Assembly (NCBI RefSeq): GCF_009765445.1
Contig: NZ_WHOY01000031.1
Span: forward strand, 3,143,764 to 3,207,763
Reading direction: 5' to 3'
DNA length: 64,000 nt
DNA from: Pantoea sp. BAV 3049
GTDB taxonomy: Bacteria; Pseudomonadota; Gammaproteobacteria; Enterobacterales; Enterobacteriaceae
Of this stretch, positions 55,419 through 64,000 are shown one piece after another. The first letter of the stretch is position 1. Each line of letters begins with the position of its first letter. The notes under the pieces are model-generated. The model saw nothing but the letters and a program-made list of their open reading frames with translations. It was not told the DNA's origin and did not search any database. The position numbers and the translations under genes are program-made.

Positions 55419-56153
55419 TTAAGCCCGCCACAGGCAGCTGCCGCCCTTTTTCATCACCAGATCCAGCCGGGATTCATGTTCGGCAACTTCTTCTGCCGAG
55501 GCCGCAACAACCCTCAGGCCGGAAGCCGGCCGGGCAATACGGTGGATAGTGTTGCCATTGCTCTGCTCCTGACGCTCCCCTTCCATCGAGAAAGTCAGTG
55601 ACGTCTGCCCACCGGTCATCGCCAGGAACACTTCCGCCAGAATTTCAGAGTCAAGAAGTGCGCCGTGCAACGTTCGCTTGCTGTTGTCTATTTCATAGCG
55701 TGAGCAGAGCGCATCGAGGCTGTTGCGTTTGCCGGGGAACATCTTACGCGCCATCGCCAGGCTGTCGGTGACTTTACAGAAGGTGTCCGTTTTGGGAATG
55801 TTGCGCCCCAGTTTGGCGAATTCATAGTCCATAAAGCCGATATCGAACGAGGCGTTATGGATCACCAGCTCCGCACCGTCGATATAAGCGATAAAATCGT
55901 CCGCTATCTCGGCAAAAGTTGGCTTATCTGCCAGGAACTCATCGGCAATGCCGTGGACGCCGAACGCTTCCGGATCCACCAGCCGATCCGGCTTCAGATA
56001 AATATGGAAGTTGTTTCCCGTCAGGCGACGGTTCACCACCTCCACGGCACCGATTTCAATGATGCGGTGGCCCTCGTAATGGACCCCGATCATGTTCATG
56101 CCGGTTGTTTCAGTATCGAGTACGATCTGCCGTGTGGTATTTACTGTGCTCAT
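55419..56153 (-). CDS. dnaQ: DNA polymerase III epsilon subunit (3'-5' proofreading exonuclease)
   Basis: Proofreading subunit of the replicative polymerase core. The 244 residues have the DEDDh exonuclease motifs VLDTETTGM (Asp13, Glu15), [14 protein letters not shown] and the late [13 protein letters not shown], then the C-terminal tail that binds the alpha subunit, ending [10 protein letters not shown]. Divergent from rnhA with only 51 bases between start codons, as in E. coli. Confidence 0.97.
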   Translation of the reverse strand: MSTVNTTRQIVLDTETTGMNMIGVHYEGHRIIEIGAVEVVNRRLTGNNFHIYLKPDRLVDPEAFGVHGIADEFLADKPTFAEIADDFIAYIDGAELVIHNASFDIGFMDYEFAKLGRNIPKTDTFCKVTDSLAMARKMFPGKRNSLDALCSRYEIDNSKRTLHGALLDSEILAEVFLAMTGGQTSLTFSMEGERQEQSNGNTIHRIARPASGLRVVAASAEEVAEHESRLDLVMKKGGSCLWRA

Positions 56154-56204
56154 AGGACCCGTTTATGTCAGACTTGGCGTTTTTCAGCAGGGAGTCTACC
56201 AGAG

Positions 56205-56672
56205 ATGCCTAAGCAGGTAGAAATTTTCACCGACGGTTCTTGTCTTGGCAACCCCGGTCCGGGCGGTTACGGCGCGATCCTGCGCTACGGCAAACACGAA
56301 AAAACCTTCAGCGCAGGTTACTACTTAACGACCAATAATCGCATGGAGATGATGGCGGCCATTGTCGCGCTTGAAGCACTGACAGAGCAATGTGAAGTGG
56401 TAATGAGCACCGACAGCCAGTATGTCCGCCAGGGGATCACCAGCTGGATCCATAACTGGAAGAAGCGCGGCTGGAAAACGGCCGATAAAAAACCAGTGAA
56501 GAATGTCGACCTGTGGAAACGACTCGATACTGCGCTCAGCCACCATCAGATAAAGTGGGAATGGGTCAAAGGCCACGCGGGCCACCCGGAGAATGAGCGC
56601 TGTGACGAATTAGCCCGGGCTGCGGCTGGCAGCCCCAATTTTGAAGATGTGGGCTATCAGTCCGAATCCTGA
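56205..56672 (+). CDS. rnhA: Ribonuclease HI
   Basis: Cleaves RNA in RNA-DNA hybrids (primer and R-loop removal). The 155 residues match E. coli length; catalytic Asp10 in [16 protein letters not shown], with the further acidic residues in [16 protein letters not shown] and [12 protein letters not shown] start at ATG 56205 ([11 protein letters not shown]), preceded by AGGGAG; the open frame continues far upstream over the dnaQ gene but is not coding there. Confidence 0.97.
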   Translation: MPKQVEIFTDGSCLGNPGPGGYGAILRYGKHEKTFSAGYYLTTNNRMEMMAAIVALEALTEQCEVVMSTDSQYVRQGITSWIHNWKKRGWKTADKKPVKNVDLWKRLDTALSHHQIKWEWVKGHAGHPENERCDELARAAAGSPNFEDVGYQSES

Positions 56673-57394
56673 TGGCGCTGGCGCGAGCGGAACTGCCTGG
56701 TTGCGCCCACAGCCGGGCTCAGCCTTCTGTTTACAGCGGCCTTCTTCGCCGGATTCATGATCAGCGGGAAGGTTCGCTTGCGCGCCACGATAATACTCAG
56801 GCAGCCCAGCGCCGGAAAATGGGTGCTGATCACCTTGCCCCCCTGCCGGTTCCACGGCAGCACCTGAAAACGGGTACGCTGTACCACTTCGTAATTCAGC
56901 AGGCCCAGCCAGTCCATCAGCCGCATCTGGGTAAACATTCGGCTGTTCCACGGTACGCGGCGGTGAAGCCCGGGGATCAGCTTGCCCATTCCCAGCACGC
57001 TGAACGGGTTGAAGCCGCTGATAATCATCCAGCCATCGTCGATCAATACCCGATCCACTTCACGCAGAATACGGTGCGGATCGCTACTCCATGCCAGACT
57101 GTGTGCCAGCAGACAGGCATCAACGGATTTTGATTCAAAAGGCAGGCTCATCGGGTCGGCTTTGACATGCAGATCATTGCCGCTTAACCCTACGTTGACC
57201 TGATGTGAGATTGCGCAGTTTTCAGTGTCGATCTCCGCGCTGAGATTACCTATTTTCAGCAAATGGAAACCGTACATTTTATCGAGACGGGGCTGCAGGT
57301 GCTGCGTCAGCGCATCGCGATAAAATTCACCCCAGGGTATCTCTGACCAGGATTGAGGCACGTGACGAATTTGGCGTGTTTTAGCGGGCTTCAT
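56657..57394 (-). CDS. yafS: SAM-dependent methyltransferase-like protein YafS
   Basis: 245-residue class I methyltransferase fold of unknown target. [26 protein letters not shown] and [13 protein letters not shown] are the conserved central motifs. Its 3' end overlaps the convergent rnhA by 16 bases. The tail beyond residue 210 is basic. Confidence 0.92.
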   Translation of the reverse strand: MKPAKTRQIRHVPQSWSEIPWGEFYRDALTQHLQPRLDKMYGFHLLKIGNLSAEIDTENCAISHQVNVGLSGNDLHVKADPMSLPFESKSVDACLLAHSLAWSSDPHRILREVDRVLIDDGWMIISGFNPFSVLGMGKLIPGLHRRVPWNSRMFTQMRLMDWLGLLNYEVVQRTRFQVLPWNRQGGKVISTHFPALGCLSIIVARKRTFPLIMNPAKKAAVNRRLSPAVGATRQFRSRQRHQDSD

Positions 57395-57437
57395 GCTTTA
57401 CCATCTTCTTTCCATTTCGGGCAATCCAGAGGCGATG

Positions 57438-58193
57438 ATGAATCTTACCAGTATTCCGGCACTTCAGGACAACTACATCTGGACACTTAATAACAATCGG
57501 GGCGAATGCCTGATTGTCGATCCAGGCGAAGCAGCTCCGGTGCTTGCAGCAGTGGCAAAAAACCAGTGGCAACCGGTAGCGATTCTTCTCACTCATCACC
57601 ATCACGACCACGTTGGCGGCGTGAAAGAACTGGTGGAAAAATACCCCCATCTTGTAGTGTATGGCCCAGGCGAAACGCAAGATAAAGGGGCTACCCACAT
57701 CGTCAGTGAGGGAGATAAAGTGGCTGTTTTGGGGGTCGAATTTAGTATTTTTCTTACCCCCGGGCATACTTTAGGACATATCTCATATTTTAGTTTCCCT
57801 TACCTTTTTTGTGGTGACACTATGTTTTCGGGTGGTTGTGGCAGGTTGTTCGAAGGAACGCCAGCGCAGATGTTTGAATCTTTTCAAAAACTTAACAATC
57901 TACCCGAAGATACTTTGGTTTGTTGCGCACATGAGTATACGTTATCCAATTTGAAGTTTGCCCACGCCCTTTTGCCGCAGGATGTGGAGATAGAGCGCTA
58001 TTATCATGAAATTAAGGAGTTACGCGCAAAAAACGGCGTATCGGTGCCCACAAAGCTGGCTTTAGAGCGGAAAATAAATGTATTTTTGCGAACGCAAGAT
58101 ACTGAATTACAAAAAAATATCGACCATGAAACATCCCCACAACATGAATGGCAAGTGTTTGCAACTCTACGCGAGAAGAAAGACCATTTTTAA
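57438..58193 (+). CDS. gloB: Hydroxyacylglutathione hydrolase (glyoxalase II)
   Basis: Hydrolyses S-lactoylglutathione to lactate and glutathione in methylglyoxal detoxification. The 251 residues carry [10 protein letters not shown] (metal site), [23 protein letters not shown] and CAHEYTLSN. The second of two adjacent ATG codons gives the E. coli N terminus [15 protein letters not shown]. From about 57.7 kb on the gene is much richer in A and T than its neighbours. Confidence 0.96.
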   Translation: MNLTSIPALQDNYIWTLNNNRGECLIVDPGEAAPVLAAVAKNQWQPVAILLTHHHHDHVGGVKELVEKYPHLVVYGPGETQDKGATHIVSEGDKVAVLGVEFSIFLTPGHTLGHISYFSFPYLFCGDTMFSGGCGRLFEGTPAQMFESFQKLNNLPEDTLVCCAHEYTLSNLKFAHALLPQDVEIERYYHEIKELRAKNGVSVPTKLALERKINVFLRTQDTELQKNIDHETSPQHEWQVFATLREKKDHF

Positions 58194-58263
58194 TTTTTCA
58201 GGTTGTGTTGCGCAAAACGACCACGTATAGTTGCTCGTCTTTTAAGCGAACTATGACACACAC

Positions 58264-59643
58264 ATGAAGGCTAAAGCGATATTACTCGCCTCAGTCTTGC
58301 TGGTAGGTTGTCAGGCGTCAGGACACGACGCTAACGATCCGGAACAGCATGCACAGAGTTTGTCTTCAGCAAGTCAAAGTGAAACTAGTAAAACCGCAGA
58401 CCGTTTATTGTCACCGCGCTGGCAGGATGATGGAACCAGCCTTACGCAGGAACAGGATCTGTGGAATTTCATTAGCGACGAGCTGAAGATGAAGGTTCCG
58501 GATAACCCCCGGATACGCGAACAAAAACAAAAATATTTGAGAAACAAGAGCTATCTCCACGATGTAACATTACGGGCAGAGCCGTATATGTACTGGATTG
58601 TCGAGCAGATTAAGAAACGTAAGATGCCGATGGAACTGGTACTACTACCCATAGTGGAGAGCGCTTTTGACCCCCATGCAACGTCTGCTGCCAATGCCGC
58701 TGGTATCTGGCAGATAGTACCGCAAACGGGGCGTAACTACGGTTTGAAGCAGAACCAGTGGTATGACGGGCGTCGTGATGTTGTCGCCTCTACCAAGGTC
58801 GCGCTGGACATGATGCAGCGCCTGAACGGCATGTTTGGCGGGGACTGGTTACTGACCATCGCCGCGTATAACAGCGGTGAAGGACGTGTGATGAAGGCGG
58901 TTAAAGCCAATAAAGCCCGCGGGAAACCAACGGATTTCTGGCATCTATCGCTGCCACGCGAGACCACGGTCTACGTGCCAAAAATGTTGGCTTTGGGTGA
59001 TATTCTGAAGAACAACAAGCGTTACGGCGTGCGTTTGCCGGAACCTAACGAAGCCCGTGCTCTGGCACGAGTGGAAGTAGGTCAGCAGATTCAGCTGACG
59101 CAGGCGGCAGAAATGTCGGGCATGTCACTGAGCAAACTGAAAAGTTTTAACGCGGGTTACAAACGCGGTGCGACGGCGCCAAAAGGCGGTCCTCAGTACA
59201 TTATGGTACCGAAGTCAAACGTCGCGCAGCTGCGTAATTCGCTGGCAACAGGCGATATCGCTGCCGTGCAGCCAACAGCATTGGCCAGCAATACGACGGC
59301 AGGTTCCTACAAAGTGCGCAATGGCGATACTCTGTCTGGAATTGCGAAACGCCTGAACGTTTCGGTGAAAGATTTGCAGCGTGCGAATAATCTTCGCGGC
59401 GGCAATATCAAACCGGGGCAGACGTTGAGCCTGGGCGGTAGCGGCAACGCCACCAAACTGGCCGATAATGGCAACAGCATCACCTATAAAGTACGCAAAG
59501 GTGATTCTCTGGCCAGCATCGCGAAACGTCACGGAGTCAATATGAAGGACCTGATGCGCTGGAACAACGGTGACATCGCAAACCTTCAGCCTGGTGACAA
59601 ACTGACGCTGTTTGTCAGTAACACCAGCACTCCGGACAGTTAA
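58264..59643 (+). CDS. mltD: Membrane-bound lytic murein transglycosylase D
   Basis: Cleaves peptidoglycan glycan strands with anhydro-muropeptide formation. The 459-residue lipoprotein has a lipobox LLVGC (Cys16), an SLT domain with catalytic Glu132 in VESAFDPHATSAANAAGIWQ, IAAYNSGEGRV, and two C-terminal LysM repeats (about 344-389 and 410-455) for binding glycan. It is followed by a clear terminator. Confidence 0.96.
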   Translation: MKAKAILLASVLLVGCQASGHDANDPEQHAQSLSSASQSETSKTADRLLSPRWQDDGTSLTQEQDLWNFISDELKMKVPDNPRIREQKQKYLRNKSYLHDVTLRAEPYMYWIVEQIKKRKMPMELVLLPIVESAFDPHATSAANAAGIWQIVPQTGRNYGLKQNQWYDGRRDVVASTKVALDMMQRLNGMFGGDWLLTIAAYNSGEGRVMKAVKANKARGKPTDFWHLSLPRETTVYVPKMLALGDILKNNKRYGVRLPEPNEARALARVEVGQQIQLTQAAEMSGMSLSKLKSFNAGYKRGATAPKGGPQYIMVPKSNVAQLRNSLATGDIAAVQPTALASNTTAGSYKVRNGDTLSGIAKRLNVSVKDLQRANNLRGGNIKPGQTLSLGGSGNATKLADNGNSITYKVRKGDSLASIAKRHGVNMKDLMRWNNGDIANLQPGDKLTLFVSNTSTPDS

Positions 59644-59663
59644 AACGTCTTCAGACCGATAAA

Positions 59664-59690
59664 AAGCCAGTCTCAGGACTGGCTTTTTTT
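59664..59690 (+). terminator. Terminator of mltD
   Basis: AAGCCAGTC pairs with GACTGGCTT around four bases, followed by T7, 20 bases after the stop codon. Confidence 0.92.
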
Positions 59691-59799
59691 ATGCCCTTAA
59701 TCCAGCCTTTGTTCCCTCTCCTGTGGGTCATTCTGTGATCCCAGACACGCTTACCCGATACCAACTGTGATCCGGATCCCTTAATGGCAACACCCATCT

Positions 59800-59813
59800 T
59801 GTATGGTAGTACA
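59800..59813. promoter_or_regulatory. Palindrome upstream of the MFS gene
   Basis: TGTATGGTAGTACA has TGTA/TACA arms and the general shape of FCD-GntR operators. It lies about 140 bases before the transporter start. No regulator gene is nearby. Confidence 0.35.
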
Positions 59814-59953
59814 TCTGGTCACTAATGTTACCTGCGTGTTTATTTTTTGATCACAACACCGAATAAAAAAACAATTCAATAACAGGGCGTATCGTTCCTT
59901 CGCGGATGAACGTGCAGGGCGTACTGGTAAGAACACATTAAAAGGCATCGGGT

Positions 59954-61336
59954 ATGACTATCCCTTCATCAGAACTGGCCCAGCAGCGGGCTGAAGTGGC
60001 TTCACAGGCAGAACTGGCCCGGCAAAGACCGGATACAGCTTCACGGGCAGGAGAAGCACAGCGCGGACTGATGCGTTTTCTGCCACGTGCCCATCCGCTC
60101 TCCTGGTGGATGCTGGTTATCACCACCCTGGCGATCCTGATGAACTCTATCGACAGGATTATCCTTCCTACCCTGCTCCCGGCCATCATGACTTCGTTCC
60201 ATCTTAGCGAGGTACAGGCAGGCTGGTTGAACTCACTCAGCTTTGTCGGCACGCTGGCCGGAGCGGTGCTGTTCGGGCTTTTTTCAGACTGGGTAGGGAC
60301 CGGCCACAAACGCTGTTACAGCTGGTGCGTGGCCGTGCTGGTAGAGATTATCTCCGGTGTGGCTACGGCATTCTGTAAGTCCCTTGGTGCATTCCAGGCA
60401 CTGCGTGTGGCGATGGGCATGGGCACCGGCGGCTCGGAACCGATTAACGTCGCGCTGCTCGGCGAATGGTGGCAGAAAGAAAACCGCGGCTTTGCCATTG
60501 GCGTGCACCACACAGGCTTCCCTCTGGGTCAGTTTATCGGCCCGATCCTGATTGCCGCCATTCTGGCCTTTGCCACCTGGCGCGAAGCATTTCTGTTTAT
60601 CCCAATGATTGGTCTGGTGATCCTTATCGCTCAGTTGATCCTGGGTACCCGCAAGAATCACCAGAAGGTCAACGACTGGATCGTGGAGAACAAGCTTACA
60701 CCGCCGGTGACGGAGTCTTTACAGAAAACGGTGGAGAAGGCCTCGCTCTGGTCTAACGTCGCCTCCTGCCTGAAGAACCGTAACTGCCAGCTGGCCATCC
60801 TGCTGATCTTCGGATTTACCTGGGCGGAGATGGGCATAGCCAACTTCCTGACGTTGCAGCTGACACGTGAAGTGGGCCTTAACCTTTCCACCGCCGCGAT
60901 TATTTCCGGGGCTTCAGGACTGACCGGCTGGATTGGGCAGATCCTGTGGGGAAGCTTCTCCGACGTGAAGGGCCGTAAGCGTTCTCTCGGCTTTATTATT
61001 GCTGGCTGGATCCTGGCAGCAGCGCTGTGCATCTTTATTCACTCAGCCGTTCTGGGCTGGGCAATCCTGATTTTCTGGGGTCTGTTCCGTAACTCACCTT
61101 ATCCGGTTGCCTACGCGCTGCTGATCGACTCCTCGCCACGTGCCGCCGCCTCCAGTATGGGCCTGATGATTGGCCTGGCGGTTGGCATCGCCGGTATCCT
61201 GGTTGCCCCGGTCAGCGGCTGGATCATTCACACTTACGGTTTCACCGTGCACTATCTGGTGATCGCCTGCGTGCTGGTGCTCTCCTGTGTGCCACTCTGG
61301 TTTATCAAAGAAACCGTTAACGTCCAAAAGGCCTGA
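59954..61336 (+). CDS. MFS transporter
   Basis: Major facilitator with 12 predicted membrane segments and 460 residues. An unusual hydrophilic N-terminal tail of about 45 residues has a repeated EL-A-QRAE / ELARQRPD pattern. LFSDWVGTGHKR is the loop 2-3 MFS motif, and GSFSDVKGRKRSLGF is the second-half counterpart. It is followed after one base by a cyclase-family hydrolase, so the cargo is probably that enzyme's substrate, perhaps an aromatic or amide-containing acid. Confidence 0.88.
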   Translation: MTIPSSELAQQRAEVASQAELARQRPDTASRAGEAQRGLMRFLPRAHPLSWWMLVITTLAILMNSIDRIILPTLLPAIMTSFHLSEVQAGWLNSLSFVGTLAGAVLFGLFSDWVGTGHKRCYSWCVAVLVEIISGVATAFCKSLGAFQALRVAMGMGTGGSEPINVALLGEWWQKENRGFAIGVHHTGFPLGQFIGPILIAAILAFATWREAFLFIPMIGLVILIAQLILGTRKNHQKVNDWIVENKLTPPVTESLQKTVEKASLWSNVASCLKNRNCQLAILLIFGFTWAEMGIANFLTLQLTREVGLNLSTAAIISGASGLTGWIGQILWGSFSDVKGRKRSLGFIIAGWILAAALCIFIHSAVLGWAILIFWGLFRNSPYPVAYALLIDSSPRAAASSMGLMIGLAVGIAGILVAPVSGWIIHTYGFTVHYLVIACVLVLSCVPLWFIKETVNVQKA

Positions 61337-61337
61337 T

Positions 61338-62033
61338 ATGACAAATGACCTGGTCTCACTACTTCAGCAGCACCGCCTGATTGAGCTGAATCATCTCTAT
61401 GAGGAATTTATGCCGGTCTGGCCAACCCACGGGAAGTTCTTTTGCAGCCGTGCGGAGGATTATGTCGCCGGAGACGGTAACTATAACTGCCAGCTGAGCC
61501 TGGGTGACCATTGCGGCACCCATGTGGATGCGCCGGTACATTTTATCGAGGGCGGAAAAACCATTGAGCAAATCGATGTCCGTCAGCTGACCGGACGTGG
61601 GCGCTGTCTGGATATGTCCCATCTGGCCGCCAACAGCGATATCAGCCTGCAGATGATCAAGGGCTGGGAAGCTGAGCATGGCGCAATAGAGGCTGGAGAT
61701 ATCGTAATTTTCCGCACCGGCTATGATGAGAAATGGCGCTGCCGTCCGCATCAGGCAGAATTTTTAGCTAACTGGCCGGGGCTGTCAGGCGAAGGGGCTG
61801 ATTACCTGATTGGTAAAGGCGTGAAAGTCTTCGGTACGGACGCTATGTCGCTGGATCGCTATAGCAATGAGGCACATCCCGCGCATCTGGCCGTACTGGG
61901 AGCGGAATGCCTGATTCTGGAAAATCTGGCTAATCTGAAAACCCTGCCGACAGAATTTACCTTTATCGCGCTGCCGCTGAGAATCAAAGGGGCATCTGCC
62001 TCGCCGATCCGGGCGATTGCTCTGGTGAAATAG
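61338..62033 (+). CDS. Cyclase-family metal-dependent hydrolase (KynB-like)
   Basis: 231 residues of the PF04199 type, which includes arylformamidase (KynB) and isatin hydrolase. The metal motif HCGTHVDAPVH gives His58, His62, Asp64 and His68; DAMSLDRYSNEAHPAHLAVL and IKGASASPIRAIAL are typical of the family. The reaction here is unknown; kynurenine-pathway genes are absent. The start lies one base after the MFS stop, so the two are translationally coupled. Confidence 0.85.
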   Translation: MTNDLVSLLQQHRLIELNHLYEEFMPVWPTHGKFFCSRAEDYVAGDGNYNCQLSLGDHCGTHVDAPVHFIEGGKTIEQIDVRQLTGRGRCLDMSHLAANSDISLQMIKGWEAEHGAIEAGDIVIFRTGYDEKWRCRPHQAEFLANWPGLSGEGADYLIGKGVKVFGTDAMSLDRYSNEAHPAHLAVLGAECLILENLANLKTLPTEFTFIALPLRIKGASASPIRAIALVK

Positions 62034-62060
62034 TGGCCCTTGCGGGGCCGCTATGCTGGC

Positions 62061-62825
62061 TCAGGGCCTGAAAGCCTCGATAAAGATGATGTCGGTGCTG
62101 AAACTACCGTCCGGCTGCAGCGCAAAGTAGTGCTGCACTTCATCAGATGCCGACTGCTGATAAGCGCGGATTGCCTCCACCATTACCGCTGGCGTGCGCA
62201 TCCGCTCTACCCAGCTGCGAAATTCCAGTTCCAGCCGATCGTGCTGAATAGCGCTGATAGCCAGGCCTGCTTCCGTAAACATCGTCAGCCATTCGCCAGG
62301 CGGGTAATCCCGAACGTGCGAAGTATCGCGTAATGCCTCTACCGTCTGTAACCAGATATCCAGTACCGGGTTGCCTGGCGCATTCACATCCATAAAGATG
62401 ACTTTGCCTGCTGGCTTCAGCACCCGCTTAACCTCACGCAATGCGCGGCCCACATCATGCCAGTGGTGGGCGGAATAGCGGCTGATGACGATATCAAACT
62501 GCTGGTCAGCAAAAGGCAGCTGTTCAGCGTAGCCCTGTTGGGGGGTGAGATGCGTGTAGCCACGCTCTCTGGCCGTTTCAGCCACCACCGCCAGCATTCT
62601 GGCAGAGAGATCGTAAGCCACCACGCTTTTGACATGTTGAGCCGCCACATAGCTGGCATGGCCGCCACCGCAGCCCAAATCCAGCACCGCCGCTTCCGGC
62701 TCTGCAAACAGTCTTTCTCCCAGCCGGACGAGGTCCCGACCGCTGGCGTGCACGGCACTGCTCAGGTAGGCGCTGGCCTGTTCACCAAATTGCCGATCGA
62801 CGTTGTCATGATGATGCTTTGCCAT
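62061..62825 (-). CDS. yafE: Class I SAM-dependent methyltransferase YafE
   Basis: 254 residues, substrate unknown. The SAM-binding motif VLDLGCGGGHASYVA, then VVAYDLSARMLAVV and FDIVISRYSAHHWHD, are as in ubiquinone/menaquinone-type and small-molecule methyltransferases. I use the ATG at 62825 (MAKHHHDNVDRQFG), which follows AAAGGAAA; the frame extends 27 codons upstream without support. Transcribed after yafD. Confidence 0.92.
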   Translation of the reverse strand: MAKHHHDNVDRQFGEQASAYLSSAVHASGRDLVRLGERLFAEPEAAVLDLGCGGGHASYVAAQHVKSVVAYDLSARMLAVVAETARERGYTHLTPQQGYAEQLPFADQQFDIVISRYSAHHWHDVGRALREVKRVLKPAGKVIFMDVNAPGNPVLDIWLQTVEALRDTSHVRDYPPGEWLTMFTEAGLAISAIQHDRLELEFRSWVERMRTPAVMVEAIRAYQQSASDEVQHYFALQPDGSFSTDIIFIEAFRP

Positions 62826-62909
62826 ATCTCTGTTTCCTTTGCCTGTAAAGTGAGTATGGGCAGAACGATGGTCTGGCCTGCCCGTGAGTGGCGGCAGGCC
62901 AGACATTCC

Positions 62910-63713
62910 CTAAAGAAGCGCAGGCTTGCCGGGATTGAATTCGACTAGTAGAGGATTGTGATCGGAGGCGCGGGTAACCAGGACGGAGGCTTCTGCCACA
63001 CCCATTCCGCGATAAAACACAAAATCTAAAGGACGACCAAAGGCTTTGCGCCGATGATCGTCGGTAAAGTTTACTTCTTCCAGCCCCATGTCACGGGCAA
63101 AAGTGTATAAGGCATTGATACGCTGGCGGCTCCACGCATTGAAATCTCCCGCCATAATCACCGGCCCCTGATGATGAATAATTTGCTCACCAATCGGCCC
63201 CAGCTGCTTGCTGTACACATCGATCCCCAGGCTGAAGTTAACGGCATGGATGTTTACCACCATCAACATCTGCTCATTCGGCAGAGGATATGCCGTCACC
63301 AGCGCGGATTTAGCCAGCCGCAATAACGGCTCGCGCTCGCGCAGGGGACAGCAATAAACGGGATGGGCAGAGGCCAGCGTCATCACGCCGGAAGGATGCT
63401 GAGGCAGGACAAATGCCGGAACCTGATCGGCAGCCAGATAATTTGTAGTGGCAAAACGCACCAGTTCAGGGGTGGTCTGCGCCTCCTGCAGTAAAACCAG
63501 ATGGGCATCCTTACCAAAGTTTTGCAGAACTGACAGCCAGTCAGCACGCTGCTGTTTGAAAATGTTCCACACCAGTACCCTCAATGAGGGCTCGGTAGTC
63601 AACGGTGCGCCAGGCGGCAGAGCCTTGCCGACGTGCAGCATGGCACCAGGCGGAAAAATACGCTCCGCTGGCTGTCCTGCTACATATCTCATGGCATAGG
63701 TCTTTTTTCGCAC
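62910..63713 (-). CDS. yafD: Endonuclease/exonuclease/phosphatase family protein YafD
   Basis: 267 residues of the DNase I-like fold, function unproven. [48 protein letters not shown] and [11 protein letters not shown] form the EEP active site. It begins [19 protein letters not shown] as in E. coli. No signal peptide. Precedes yafE on the same strand. Confidence 0.94.
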   Translation of the reverse strand: MRKKTYAMRYVAGQPAERIFPPGAMLHVGKALPPGAPLTTEPSLRVLVWNIFKQQRADWLSVLQNFGKDAHLVLLQEAQTTPELVRFATTNYLAADQVPAFVLPQHPSGVMTLASAHPVYCCPLREREPLLRLAKSALVTAYPLPNEQMLMVVNIHAVNFSLGIDVYSKQLGPIGEQIIHHQGPVIMAGDFNAWSRQRINALYTFARDMGLEEVNFTDDHRRKAFGRPLDFVFYRGMGVAEASVLVTRASDHNPLLVEFNPGKPALL

Positions 63714-63900
63714 TTTACCGCCTGACTCTTAACTTGATGCTGGATTGATACTGTTATTCATTTATAGGGACTTTAAGGCCGGGTTTCAATCAGAGCATGC
63801 TAATAAGGTTTGAAAACAAGTTATACCAGGCCCTGCGGAACAGCGATAAATCCGGGATCAGATAATCTGATCGAGGGTTATGACTGTTTGCGGGACAGAC

Positions 63901-63930
63901 AAAAAAGCCCTGAGTCATAAGACTCAGGGC
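63901..63930 (-). terminator. Terminator of the second tRNA-Asp
   Basis: GCCCTGAGTC and GACTCAGGGC form a ten-pair stem with a four-base loop; on the minus strand six T follow. It lies 12 bases beyond the tRNA 3' end and probably closes an rRNA operon. Confidence 0.9.
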
Positions 63931-63941
63931 TTAATGTAAAG

Positions 63942-64000
63942 TGGCGGAACGGACGGGGCTCGAACCCGCGACCCCCTGCGTGACAGGCAGGTATTCTAAC
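63942..64000 (-). tRNA. aspU: tRNA-Asp (GTC), 3' part, cut by window edge
   Basis: The 59 visible bases are identical to the 3' part of the tRNA-Asp at 55209, including the GTC anticodon and CCA. In E. coli the corresponding copy lies at the distal end of rrnH, so rRNA genes probably follow beyond 64000. Confidence 0.95.

Overview
The window is a chromosomal segment from a gamma-proteobacterium of the order Enterobacterales. Both edges follow the Escherichia coli K-12 order around minutes 5-6, in reverse. From the left: proA, proB, a phoE-position porin, crl, frsA, gpt, pepD, dinB, dpaA (yafK), yafJ, gmhA, fadE. At the right: tRNA-Asp, dnaQ, rnhA, yafS, gloB, mltD, yafE, yafD and a second tRNA-Asp that probably opens onto an rRNA operon beyond the edge. 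Protein lengths and residues match the E. coli orthologues closely. The accessory content and dispersed repeats make me suspect Erwiniaceae (Erwinia/Pantoea-like), but that is only an inference.

Between fadE (about 13.4 kb) and tRNA-Asp (55.2 kb) lies a 42-kb accessory block: (1) a secreted multidomain metzincin protease with lectin and chitin-binding modules; (2) methionine salvage, with mtnK/mtnA divergent and mtnBCD divergent from mtnE-yafV, a MetJ box in each divergent promoter region, and a repeat-rich spacer between the two groups; (3) a decayed compound element with IS6-family remnants on both sides of a nonsense-mutated AA10 LPMO gene; (4) a purine/ureide catabolism block (urate-type permease, uraH, uraD, allantoate amidohydrolase, ureidoglycine-glyoxylate aminotransferase, a polar ABC importer, an RpiR regulator and hpxWXYZ); (5) a PTS/lactonase/decarboxylase cluster resembling ula with a BglG-type regulator; (6) an AT-rich patch with a heptanucleotide repeat, a GT25 glycosyltransferase and an unknown secreted protein; (7) a second ureide block (allantoinase, allantoin racemase, GntR regulator, allantoin-type permease); (8) the glycyl-radical pair ybiY-ybiW, divergent from fructose-6-phosphate aldolase and a DeoR regulator.

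Together the ureide genes can take 5-hydroxyisourate through allantoin, allantoate and ureidoglycine to oxalurate, oxamate and oxalate. The urate-oxidising step is not in the window. Three promoter regions of this system carry -24/-12 elements of sigma-54 type, each 52-56 bases before its start codon, and two share an exact 11-base motif that may be the RpiR operator. Beyond tRNA-Asp, an MFS transporter plus cyclase-family hydrolase pair sits between mltD and yafE, which are adjacent in E. coli.

No CRISPR array, prophage, integrase or intact insertion sequence was seen. All assignments come from reading the sequence and from recalled family knowledge; no database search was run.
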